Shown here piece after piece: positions 30,727 through 37,923 of a DNA stretch of 47,070 bases (positions are counted from its first letter, which is position 1; each line of letters opens with the position of its first letter). This DNA is from Oscillibacter sp. (GTDB lineage: Bacteria > Bacillota > Clostridia > Oscillospirales > Oscillospiraceae). The DNA lies in assembly GCA_020025475.1 (NCBI GenBank), contig JAHHSA010000008.1, positions 1 to 47,070 on the forward strand, in the 5' to 3' direction. Both the position numbers and the translations under genes were made by a program. The notes under the pieces were generated by a model. It was not told the origin of the DNA. It ran no database searches and was given only the letters and a program-made list of their open reading frames with translations.

Positions 30727-31566
30727 TTACTCTTTGACAGCACCGCTTGACAAACCAGAAATCAAGTAGTTCTGCGCAAAGATCACAAACAGGGTAATGG
30801 GGATGACGGAAATCACACCGCCGGCGGCCACCAGGCCGAAGTTGGTCAGGTTATCCTCCGTGTTCAGCACTGCCAAAGCCAGGGGAACCGTGTAGTTGGT
30901 GGGAGACTGAACAAAGATGATGCTGTAGGTGTATTCGTTCCAGGCGTACATAAAGGACAGCATGGCGATGGCCGCAATGCCCGGTGCCACCAGAGGCAGC
31001 ACGATCTTGCGAAACAGCTGCCACTCGGTAGCGCCGTCGATCTGGGCGGACTCCTCAATATCCTCCGGCAGGTCCTGGAAGAAACTGATCATAAACCAGA
31101 TGATCAGCGGAATATTGATCAGCACACAGGCCAGGATGGGAGGAATCTTGGTGTTTAGAATGCCCAGCTTGGAGAAGGTAGAATACAGTGGGATGGTGAA
31201 TGCCACCGGCGGCAGTACGCGCACCAGCAGAATCCAGTAGGTCAAAGGCCGCTTGATGCGGAAGTGAAAGCGGTTTCGGGCGATAATGTAGGCCGCGCAC
31301 AGACCGATGGCCAGAGACAGCACCAACGAGATCAGCGTGGTCTGCAGGCTATTGACAATGGCGCTGCCAAATCCCTTTTCCGTAAACAGCTGGCGAAAGT
31401 GGTCCAGGGTAATCGCACCCGGAAGGACGGAAATTTGTCCGGTCATTTCACTGGTTGGCCGAATGGCCATCGCCACCAGCCAGTAGATGGGAAACAATGC
31501 CACCACCAGCAACACGGCGCAGATCAAAACTTTGATCACCGTGTATAATCTTTTCTTCGCTTGCAT
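30727..31566 (-). CDS. carbohydrate ABC transporter permease, MalG/UgpE type
   Basis: A 279-residue, six-helix permease of the second CUT1 type. Seen: VLICAVLLVVALFPIYWLVAMAIRPTSEM at the start and the EAA loop DIEESAQIDGATEWQLFRKIVLPLVAPG (about 180-207). AAGGAGG precedes ATG 31566. It follows the LacI regulator gene by 61 bp and precedes the binding protein, so the three transporter genes form one operon reading away from the regulator. Confidence 0.9.
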   Translation of the reverse strand: MQAKKRLYTVIKVLICAVLLVVALFPIYWLVAMAIRPTSEMTGQISVLPGAITLDHFRQLFTEKGFGSAIVNSLQTTLISLVLSLAIGLCAAYIIARNRFHFRIKRPLTYWILLVRVLPPVAFTIPLYSTFSKLGILNTKIPPILACVLINIPLIIWFMISFFQDLPEDIEESAQIDGATEWQLFRKIVLPLVAPGIAAIAMLSFMYAWNEYTYSIIFVQSPTNYTVPLALAVLNTEDNLTNFGLVAAGGVISVIPITLFVIFAQNYLISGLSSGAVKE

Positions 31567-31627
31567 AGGCTCCTCCTTTTTCCTACAGGGTTTTAGACAC
31601 GATGCACATGGGCGGGTCTCATGCTCC

Positions 31628-32617
31628 TCACACAGAACCCCGAATACACAGTTGTGTGGGTACTACCGTGGTATGTGGATATTCTGTCTCACCATTCAAG
31701 ATGGTCTTCAGCCGCTCTACGGCCAGCTTGCCCATTCCGTGACAGTCGATGTGGACCGAGGTCAGCTCCGGCTCCAGCATGGGGCAAATTGTGGAATCAT
31801 CGAATCCGATCACCGCCAGGTCCTCCGGAATCCGCAGTCTCAAACGACTGGCGGCTTTATAGGTGCCGACGGCAATGATATCATTGGCACTGATGATAGC
31901 CGTAGGCCGGTCGGAGCGATTCAGCAGCTCCATGGCCACGGTGGCAGCGGCGTCAATATTGGGATCGCACATTTTGATATCGGTTTGGTCCACCTGCAAG
32001 CCGTATTCCCGCATCACTTTTAAGAACGCGTTATAACGCTCGCCCAAAATAAAGGGGGAAAAGCGTCCTGCAATCATGGCTATGTGCCGGTGCCCTTTTT
32101 GATAGAGAGAATCCACTGCCTGGCGCATCCCGCCCACCTCATCTGAGATGACACAGGGAAGGTTCAATCCAGGAATCTGGTTATTGACCAGCACTACCGC
32201 GGCCTTCTGGCTCTGCAGCTCGGAGATGGTTTCCATCCCTGCATTGCCACCCAGAATCACACCGTCAATCTGCTTGCTCTGTGGAGTCTGCTGCCATTCA
32301 CTTTCCGTGGAAATCAGCAGCTGATAATCGGAGCTGTTGGTACAATGCATAATGCTCTCACAGATGCGGGCATAGAACTCATCCAATATTGTGGCATCTT
32401 TTTTGCAGATCAGAAATGCGATGTTGTCCGTTTTCTGCCGTGCCATGGCCCGGGCAATGGCATTCGGGTAGTAATGCAGTGCCTCTGCGGTCTCATACAC
32501 ACGGCGGCGGGTCGCTTCCCGCACCTGATCCGGATTGGTAAATGCTCGGGAAATCGTCGCTGTAGACACGCCGGAAAGCCTTGCCACATCGTAGATTGTG
32601 GGATTTGCCAAATTCAC
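31628..32617 (-). CDS. LacI-family transcriptional regulator
   Basis: A 329-residue repressor: a helix-turn-helix at 7-26 (IYDVARLSGVSTATISRAFT), the hinge-helix region ALHYYPNAIARAMARQ, then a periplasmic-binding-protein-like sugar-sensing domain (GVILGG, GHRHIAMIAG, AIISANDIIAVGTYKA, LAVIGFDDSTICPMLEPELTSV). The GTG at 32617 gives the conventional N-terminus but its AAGGAA site is close; a TTG at 32611 is an alternative. It probably controls the adjacent sugar transporter genes and, through operators at 32634 and 32809, itself and the divergent DUF624 gene. Confidence 0.92.
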   Translation of the reverse strand: MNLANPTIYDVARLSGVSTATISRAFTNPDQVREATRRRVYETAEALHYYPNAIARAMARQKTDNIAFLICKKDATILDEFYARICESIMHCTNSSDYQLLISTESEWQQTPQSKQIDGVILGGNAGMETISELQSQKAAVVLVNNQIPGLNLPCVISDEVGGMRQAVDSLYQKGHRHIAMIAGRFSPFILGERYNAFLKVMREYGLQVDQTDIKMCDPNIDAAATVAMELLNRSDRPTAIISANDIIAVGTYKAASRLRLRIPEDLAVIGFDDSTICPMLEPELTSVHIDCHGMGKLAVERLKTILNGETEYPHTTVVPTQLCIRGSV

Positions 32618-32633
32618 TCTTCCTTTCCGTGAA

Positions 32634-32647
32634 TGTAATCGCTTACA
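32634..32647. promoter_or_regulatory. LacI-type/cre operator 1
   Basis: TGTAATCGCTTACA is a near-perfect palindrome around a central CG, as bound by LacI/GalR-family proteins. With its 5' flanking A it also fits the CcpA cre consensus WTGNAANCGNWNNCW. It lies 17 bp upstream of the lacI-type gene start, where it could block transcription. Confidence 0.75.
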
Positions 32648-32808
32648 TATTTTCGCAAAATCTCTGCGGCAAAGCGTGTCAACAGGTGAGGTTCTGGTTT
32701 GAATCTACCATTATTCACAAAGGAAAGCAAGGAAAACGCCCGTTTTATCATAAGTTTGTCAAAAACGTAGTGGGCGTGCCAGGCGCATTTGTGCACATTG
32801 CTTGCATT

Positions 32809-32822
32809 TGTAAACGCTTACA
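32809..32822. promoter_or_regulatory. LacI-type/cre operator 2
   Basis: TGTAAACGCTTACA repeats operator 1 with one change, 175 bp away. It lies just upstream of the plus-strand promoter at 32845-32873. The spacing allows looping between the two sites. Confidence 0.75.
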
Positions 32823-32844
32823 TTAGAAAGCTTATAAAATTTGG

Positions 32845-32873
32845 TTGACAAGGTTCTCCGTGATTTTTATACT
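32845..32873 (+). promoter_or_regulatory. sigma-A promoter of the DUF624 gene
   Basis: TTGACA (32845-32850), 17-bp spacer, TATACT (32868-32873) on the plus strand, near consensus, giving a leader of about 320 bases. A second extended -10 element, TGCTATAAT, lies at 32950-32958 closer to the gene. Between them AAGGTCC and GGACCTT (about 32883-32936) can pair. Confidence 0.7.
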
Positions 32874-33198
32874 GAACAGAAAAAGGTCCTGATTCCTCGC
32901 CAGATTTTCCATGCAGGCAACTTTCTAAAGGGACCTTGGTTCCGTCATGTGCTATAATAGAATGTGCCTGTCAAATCTGTTACCCCTGCAATGTAAAATG
33001 CAAGTAAAAAGGCGAAGAATCTCCGCTGGTATGTCTCAAAAAATGCTTCCCGCAGAGATTTCGCCGTCATTGACCTGAGGATCTCCAATGTCCAGTATGC
33101 CGTCTGCCGTAAAGGGGCCAAGGCACGGACGTTCAAGCGTGACCAGAAGAGCTCCATCTGACAACAGCAGGAGACATTTCTGTTTTAGGAGGAAAAAC

Positions 33199-33855
33199 AT
33201 GCAAAAAAAACCTGCTTTATTTCAAAAATTTGCCGCTGTTTTTGCAGACGGTTCCCGCTTCATGCAAATTGTGGGGGCAGTTCTCACACTGGCTGTGCTG
33301 AATATCAGCTGTCTTGTCTGTATGCTGGCCATTGTCACCGGTGGCGGAGCAATGACAGCTCTCTATACGCTGCTGCCGGAGGTGAAAGGATTGTCCTTTG
33401 ATCACGCTTTCATTCAGTTTTTCCGTCTGGTGCGTGCCCGGTGGAAGCAGACACTGCTCCCCTGGCTGGCAGCGCTTGCTGTGGGGGGCGTCCTGGTATC
33501 CGCCTGGCGTGTGGCCCTGCTCCTGGAGCTTACCAACCAATTTCTCCTGATGCTTCCCCTCATGCTGGCCACTGCTATTGCGCTGTTATGTCTGCTGTGG
33601 CTGTTCCCGGTACTCTCTGTGCAAGAGGATGCACACTGGATTTCTGCTGTGCGTCAGGCCTTTTTGCTGGGTCTGCGGGAGCTTCCCCGATCTCTCGTTC
33701 TCCTGATGTTGGATGCAGGAATCTTTCTTCTGGCGCTCTGGTGTAGTGCCTCCCTCACCAGAATCGGCCTGTGGCTGTTCTTTGGCCTCACACCCCTGTG
33801 TTATCTCAAGGTTCAGCTTCTGTACGCCATCCTCCACCCGGCAGAATCCAAATAA
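33199..33855 (+). CDS. DUF624 (YesL-like) membrane protein
   Basis: A 218-residue protein with about five membrane spans. The N-terminal half shows FADGSRFMQIVGAVLTLAVLNISCLVCMLAIVTGGGAMTALYTLL, the pattern of the DUF624/YesL family, which is commonly encoded next to CUT1 sugar transporters and LacI-type regulators; its role is unknown. ATG 33199 follows AGGAGG by seven bases. It is divergent from the LacI-type gene with two shared operators between, so both sides are likely coregulated. Confidence 0.85.
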   Translation: MQKKPALFQKFAAVFADGSRFMQIVGAVLTLAVLNISCLVCMLAIVTGGGAMTALYTLLPEVKGLSFDHAFIQFFRLVRARWKQTLLPWLAALAVGGVLVSAWRVALLLELTNQFLLMLPLMLATAIALLCLLWLFPVLSVQEDAHWISAVRQAFLLGLRELPRSLVLLMLDAGIFLLALWCSASLTRIGLWLFFGLTPLCYLKVQLLYAILHPAESK

Positions 33856-33862
33856 ATAGAAA

Positions 33863-33899
33863 CATGGAAAAAGCAGCCAAATTGGCTGCTTTTTCCATG
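33863..33899 (+). terminator. bidirectional terminator after the DUF624 gene
   Basis: CATGGAAAAAGCAGCCAA and TTGGCTGCTTTTTCCATG form a long, almost perfect stem at 33863-33899 with A and T runs in both directions, suiting both the DUF624 gene and the converging kinase gene. Confidence 0.9.
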
Positions 33900-33956
33900 G
33901 AATGATTCCTTTTTTGAGCAAAATTCCCCAGTGGAAACGTCCCCCACAGGACCTCT

Positions 33957-34559
33957 TTACCCCGTGACCGGAAGCACAAGATCACAGCGCTCCTGAGCGC
34001 CAGTGGCCTGAAAGTACCGCTGTTCCATTGGAATCCAGATGTTGAAAAAGCGTGCCTGCTGCTCTGGTGTATTCCGCACTTTCACACGCGCATGCTGGAC
34101 CTGTGGAGGTACCGCCAGAAATACTGAAAGATCATAATACGGCGCCAAATCCGGATGCATGCTGTAAGCGCCCTCCACAATGGTCAGCGCCTGATGGGCG
34201 CAGTCCACCGGAGGCTGTACCGTCTGAGTGTGGCAGTCATACCGCCGCAGACGGACCGTCTCCCCCCGGGTTACCGGCAGCAGCACCTCCTCCAGAAAGC
34301 GCTCCCGATCCACGTTTCCCCCGGGCTGGGCAAGGCGTTCCTCCGTCCGCTGCTGGGGTCGGAGAAAAAAGTCATCCATATGAAAGACCGCGCAGGGATA
34401 GCACGCTGCCAGATAGGACGCCAGCGTCGTCTTGCCCGAGGCGCTTCCGCCCTCAATGGACACAATACCGCCGCCCTTGCGGGCCAGCAGGCCGTCGATG
34501 GCCGTGCGCAGGGGCTGCACCCACGCATCCTCGTATTTTACTCCTTCACTCTGCTCCAT
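33957..34559 (-). CDS. uridine-kinase-like P-loop nucleoside/sugar kinase
   Basis: A 200-residue cytoplasmic P-loop kinase: Walker A SIEGGSASGKTTLAS (34-48), the acceptor-side FHMDDFFLRPQQRTEERLAQPGGNVDRERF characteristic of the uridine kinase/phosphoribulokinase family, and VEGAYSMHPDLAPYYDLSVFLAVPPQ. The family phosphorylates uridine, cytidine or other small alcohols; this short branch is uncharacterised, so the substrate is open. It stands alone behind a promoter with a 19-bp spacer holding a dyad (34589-34619). Confidence 0.85.
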   Translation of the reverse strand: MEQSEGVKYEDAWVQPLRTAIDGLLARKGGGIVSIEGGSASGKTTLASYLAACYPCAVFHMDDFFLRPQQRTEERLAQPGGNVDRERFLEEVLLPVTRGETVRLRRYDCHTQTVQPPVDCAHQALTIVEGAYSMHPDLAPYYDLSVFLAVPPQVQHARVKVRNTPEQQARFFNIWIPMEQRYFQATGAQERCDLVLPVTG

Positions 34560-34588
34560 GCTTTGCCTCCATTGGTGATAGATACTTT

Positions 34589-34619
34589 ATTATATCCCGA
34601 AAAGTCGGGACACTGTCAA
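34589..34619 (-). promoter_or_regulatory. promoter with 19-bp spacer and central dyad (MerR-type architecture)
   Basis: Minus strand TTGACA (34614-34619) and TATAAT (34589-34594), both perfect consensus, are separated by 19 bp instead of 17. The spacer contains the dyad TCCCGA-CTTT-TCGGGA, abutting the -10. Overlong spacers containing a dyad are the hallmark of promoters activated by MerR-family regulators. No MerR gene is in the window. Confidence 0.6.
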
Positions 34620-34809
34620 GCTAAGCGTGGCAAAAACCGGCCAAATTCCCAAATGTACGTCCAAATTCCACGCTGTTCTTTGGTACTCTTTCAAAATTTT
34701 CAATTTTCCATTTGCATCGACAGATTCGGACAAAAAATGATGTCCCATTTGTGTATGATACTCGTGTAATCCCCAAGAATTTGTGTCTAATCAGAAAGGA
34801 CGCGATGCT

Positions 34810-34968
34810 ATGAACGACATTTCTAAGGAGTATTTACTGCTATTCAACGCCATTACCGATATAGAGGAAAACTTGCAGTCCCTGTTAAATCAGCTGGTTA
34901 CTGTCCAGCAACAGGCAGAGAACCTGTTTTTGGAGAATACTGACGAGGGCCCAGACTCCGAACAGTGA
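34810..34968 (+). CDS. small hypothetical protein (52 residues)
   Basis: A short acidic protein beginning NDISKEYLLLFNAITDIEE, with heptad-like leucines and glutamines (LQSLLNQLVTVQQQAENLF) suggesting a short coiled coil. AAAGGA lies ten bases before ATG 34810; an in-frame GTG at 34783 is a weaker option. It is 88 bp upstream of the endonuclease IV gene on the same strand and probably cotranscribed. Not recognised. Confidence 0.55.
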   Translation: MNDISKEYLLLFNAITDIEENLQSLLNQLVTVQQQAENLFLENTDEGPDSEQ

Positions 34969-35056
34969 TCTGAAAACTGATGACCATGCTTGTTGCATTT
35001 GCCAGGGTATTTTTTCTCCGTCTGTGGTATTTTGGGAAAAAACAGGAGGGATCCTT

Positions 35057-35887
35057 ATGCTGCACATCGGCTGTCACCTGTCCTCTTCCAAAGGCTTCCT
35101 GGCCATGGGCCGCCAGGCGTTGGAGTTGGGGGCAGACACCTTTCAATTTTTCACCAGAAATCCCAGGGGCAGTAAGGCCAAGGACATCGACCCGGCAGAC
35201 ACCCAGGCCCTGATGCATCTGATGGCAGAGCACCACTTTGCCCCCATTATTGCCCACGCCCCCTACACACTGAACCTCTGCGGCAAGGAGGGCGAAAATC
35301 GTGCCTTTGCCCGGGAGACAATGGCAGATGACCTGCGGCGCATGGAATATCTGCCCGGTCAGTATTACAACTTCCATCCCGGCAGTCACGTGGGGCAGGG
35401 GGCAGAGGCAGGGGCTGCCTACATTGCTGAAGCTTTGAATCAAATTCTCTGTCCGGAACAGACCACCACTGTCCTGCTGGAAACCATGGCAGGAAAGGGC
35501 ACCGAAGTGGGACGCAATTTTCAGGAAATCCGGGAAATCCTGGATCAGGTGACCCTGTCCGATAAGATGGGCGTGTGTCTGGATACCTGCCACGTCTCCG
35601 ACGCCGGCTACGACCTGATCAACGATCTGGACGGTGTTCTGGCAGAATTTGACCGAGTGATCGGCCTGGACAAGCTGAAAGCCATTCATCTCAACGACAG
35701 TAAAAATCCCCGGGGCAGTCATAAAGACCGCCACGAATGCATTGGCAGCGGCTGCATCGGCCTGGAAGCCATCACCCGGATCATTCGGCATCCGGCCCTG
35801 CGGGATCTGCCCTTCTGCCTGGAAACCCCCAACGATCTGCCCGGTTACGCCCAGGAAGTTGAACTGCTTCGAAAACTAGCAGAATGA
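35057..35887 (+). CDS. nfo: deoxyribonuclease IV (AP endonuclease)
   Basis: A 276-residue TIM-barrel endonuclease IV of base excision repair, cutting 5' of abasic sites with a three-zinc centre. Metal-ligand motifs in order: IAHAPYTLNL, YNFHPGSHVGQG, VLLETMAGKG, VCLDTCHVSDAGYD, IHLNDSKNPRGSHKDRHECIG and CLETPND; all expected His, Asp and Glu residues are present. ATG 35057 follows AGGAGGG at a good distance. Usual family length. Confidence 0.96.
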   Translation: MLHIGCHLSSSKGFLAMGRQALELGADTFQFFTRNPRGSKAKDIDPADTQALMHLMAEHHFAPIIAHAPYTLNLCGKEGENRAFARETMADDLRRMEYLPGQYYNFHPGSHVGQGAEAGAAYIAEALNQILCPEQTTTVLLETMAGKGTEVGRNFQEIREILDQVTLSDKMGVCLDTCHVSDAGYDLINDLDGVLAEFDRVIGLDKLKAIHLNDSKNPRGSHKDRHECIGSGCIGLEAITRIIRHPALRDLPFCLETPNDLPGYAQEVELLRKLAE

Positions 35888-35896
35888 CGAATTCCC

Positions 35897-35925
35897 TTGA
35901 CATTTTTCCACGAAAATGACATAAT
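35897..35925 (+). promoter_or_regulatory. promoter of the thiW-thiM operon
   Basis: TTGACA (35897-35902), 17-bp spacer, CATAAT (35920-35925), placing the transcription start directly before the TPP riboswitch. Confidence 0.75.
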
Positions 35926-35934
35926 GTTTCTCGA

Positions 35935-36022
35935 ATCCGGGGGAGCCTGACGGCTGAGAGGAAGCAGCACATTTGCTTCGACCCCAATACCTGATGTGGA
36001 TCATCCCACCGTAGGAAGTTGA
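35935..36022 (+). ncRNA. TPP (thiamine pyrophosphate) riboswitch
   Basis: The conserved THI-box elements occur in order: GGGGGAGCC, GGCTGAGAGG (CTGAGA at 35954-35959), a variable arm, AATACCTGATGTGGATCATCC (ACCTGAT at 35989-35995) and the closing CCACCGTAGGAAG. It directly precedes a terminator at 36033 and the thiamine genes thiW and thiM, so TPP binding should end transcription. Confidence 0.97.
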
Positions 36023-36032
36023 TTGAGTGTTC

Positions 36033-36075
36033 AACGGCGGGCAAGCAATTGCCCGCCGTTTTCAACTCTTTTGGG
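36033..36075 (+). terminator. riboswitch expression-platform terminator
   Basis: AACGGCGGGC (36033-36042) and GCCCGCCGTT (36051-36060) form a perfect 10-bp stem followed by TTCAACTCTTTT. Confidence 0.85.
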
Positions 36076-36325
36076 GAGGAGAGAAGAAAAACAGAGATTG
36101 GGCGTCCCGTTTATATCGGGAGCGGGCAGAAGGGGAGCGCCTTGTGTCCCAGCCGCAAACAGCGATGGGAAGCCGTGTTCCGGCGTGAGAGGAGACCAAC
36201 AAGTCTCGACCGATATTTCCGCAGATGGGAGTCGTCTACCCATCTGCCATCTTGCTCCGCAAGGGGAAAACGCTGTTTGTCTGTTGTTTTCTCCTGCAAT
36301 CTTTTATAAAGGAGTTCAATTCATC
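36076..36325 (+). other. long leader between riboswitch terminator and thiW
   Basis: This 250-base leader has no recognisable gene. It holds a 9-bp hairpin, GCAGATGGG (36221-36229) with CCCATCTGC (36239-36247), and ends in the AAAGGAG site of thiW. It is longer than needed for the riboswitch. Confidence 0.5.
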
Positions 36326-36844
36326 ATGTCTTACAAATTCAATATCAAAAAGCTGGCTGCTGCCGGCATTCTCTGCGCTGTGGCTGTTGTGGGCAGCACC
36401 TTCTCCGTGCCCGTATTTGGCAGCATGTGTGCCCCCGTGCAGCACATGATCAACATCCTCTGCGCTGTGCTTCTGGGTCCCGGCTACGGTCTGGGTGTGG
36501 CCTTTGTGGCAAGCCTGCTCCGCAACCTGATGGGACTTGGCACTCTGCTGGCCTTCCCCGGCAGTATGTGCGGTGCTCTGCTGTGCGGTCTTGCCTGGAA
36601 GTACAGCAAAAACAATCTGCCCCTGACGCTTGTGGCCGAGGTACTGGGCACTGCCATTCTGGGCGGTCTGCTGGCCACTCCCATTGCTACCGCTTTCATG
36701 GGCAAGACGGATCTGACCTTCTACGCCTTTATCATTCCCTTCCTGATCTCCACGGTGGCCGGCTCCATTATTTCTGGTTTCCTGGTGTTTGCCCTGAAAA
36801 AATCGGGTGCGCTCCAGAATATGACCGAAGCTCTGAACCACTGA
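36326..36844 (+). CDS. thiW: ThiW, ECF-transporter S component for hydroxyethylthiazole
   Basis: A 172-residue membrane protein with about five to six helices, typical of ThiW, which takes up the thiazole precursor of thiamine. Seen: KLAAAGILCAVAVVGSTFSVPVFGSMCAPVQHMINILCAVLLGPGYG, and the FPGSMCGALLCGL stretch. Position behind a TPP riboswitch and 17 bp before thiM supports the call. AAAGGAG lies eleven bases before ATG 36326. The EcfA/T energising module is elsewhere. Confidence 0.93.
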   Translation: MSYKFNIKKLAAAGILCAVAVVGSTFSVPVFGSMCAPVQHMINILCAVLLGPGYGLGVAFVASLLRNLMGLGTLLAFPGSMCGALLCGLAWKYSKNNLPLTLVAEVLGTAILGGLLATPIATAFMGKTDLTFYAFIIPFLISTVAGSIISGFLVFALKKSGALQNMTEALNH

Positions 36845-36861
36845 GAACGGAGTATTGCACG

Positions 36862-37665
36862 ATGCCTGATTTCACACGCCTGGATACCCTGAAGATCCAA
36901 CATCCTCTGGTTCACTGCATTGCCAATCAGGTCTCCGCCAATGACTGTGCCAATCTGGCGCTGGCCGTTGGTGCCAGCCCCATGATGGCGTACGCGCCGG
37001 AGGAAATCGAGGACATTACTGCTGCCAGCCAGACCACTGTCATCAATACCGGCACGCCAGACAGTGAGAAGTTTGGCATCTGCATCAGCTGGGGTCTGGC
37101 TGCCGCCAAAGACGGACAGCCCATTATTCTGGACCCGGTCGGCGTAGGCGCCAGCCGCTGGCGTCTCCAGAGCGTAAACACGCTGCTCCACGCCTTCACT
37201 CCCACCATTCTTCGTGCCAACATGGGGGAAGCCCTGGCTCTGCTGCAAAGGCCCGGCAGGGAGCAGGGGGTGGATGCTCCCGCCCCCTTTACCCGGGAGG
37301 AACGGGCGGAAGCCGCCCTGTCCCTGGCCCGACACAGCCGTGCCGCCGTGCTGCTCTCAGGTCCCGAAGATTTCATCTCTGATGGAAACAGCTGCTGGTG
37401 CGTCTCCGGTGGAAGCGCGCGGTCTGCCCTGGTTACCGGTGCCGGATGTATGCTCTCCGTGCTCTGCGGTGCTTTTGCTGCCGTAGAGCCCAATGGGGCA
37501 GAGGCCGCCCTGCTGGCCTCCTCATTCTGGAAAGTCTGCTCTCAGCAGGCCGAACAGACCGCAGGCAGCCGGGGTTCCGGCAGTTACCACATCGCCCTTC
37601 TGGACGCCGCCAGCACGCTAACCACAGCAGATTTTGCGGCTGAATCCGTCTGGGAGAAACTCTAA
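36862..37665 (+). CDS. thiM: hydroxyethylthiazole kinase
   Basis: A 267-residue ribokinase-fold enzyme that phosphorylates 4-methyl-5-(2-hydroxyethyl)thiazole for thiamine salvage. Seen: PLVHCIANQVSANDCANLALAVGASPMM-type opening, ILDPVGVGASRWR, LRANMGEALALL and the anion-hole TGAGCMLSVLCGAF with the active-site Cys. ATG 36862 follows thiW by 17 bp with a CGGAG site. No thiE or thiD in the window, so the product must be coupled by enzymes encoded elsewhere. Confidence 0.94.
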   Translation: MPDFTRLDTLKIQHPLVHCIANQVSANDCANLALAVGASPMMAYAPEEIEDITAASQTTVINTGTPDSEKFGICISWGLAAAKDGQPIILDPVGVGASRWRLQSVNTLLHAFTPTILRANMGEALALLQRPGREQGVDAPAPFTREERAEAALSLARHSRAAVLLSGPEDFISDGNSCWCVSGGSARSALVTGAGCMLSVLCGAFAAVEPNGAEAALLASSFWKVCSQQAEQTAGSRGSGSYHIALLDAASTLTTADFAAESVWEKL

Positions 37666-37696
37666 TTTTTGCGATGAATTTCGTGATATATTTACA

Positions 37697-37730
37697 GCGG
37701 AGAGCCAGATCAATGGATCTGGCTCTCCGC
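37697..37730 (+). terminator. terminator of the thiW-thiM operon
   Basis: GCGGAGAGCCAGATC (37697-37711) and GATCTGGCTCTCCGC (37716-37730) form a perfect 15-bp stem followed by TATATTGGT. Confidence 0.85.
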
Positions 37731-37923
37731 TATATTGGTAATTCTACTCGTTTATGCATGACTGCTTTCCCGCAGTCTCACCACTGTTGCCCCTGGTCAT
37801 GATGCGCAATCTGCGATGATCGCTGTTCTCATATGTGGATGGAGTTTCTCTCCCTGCCCATTGATCCTTTTTGCGGTGCATACTTGTCCGTCTCGCCGCA
37901 TAGGCTGTGGCGAGGTGAGACCC

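Noticed and set aside
36023..36325. Coding region upstream of thiW in frame with it.
   Set aside because: The open frame covers the riboswitch terminator stem; the AAAGGAG site and family N-terminus both point to ATG 36326.
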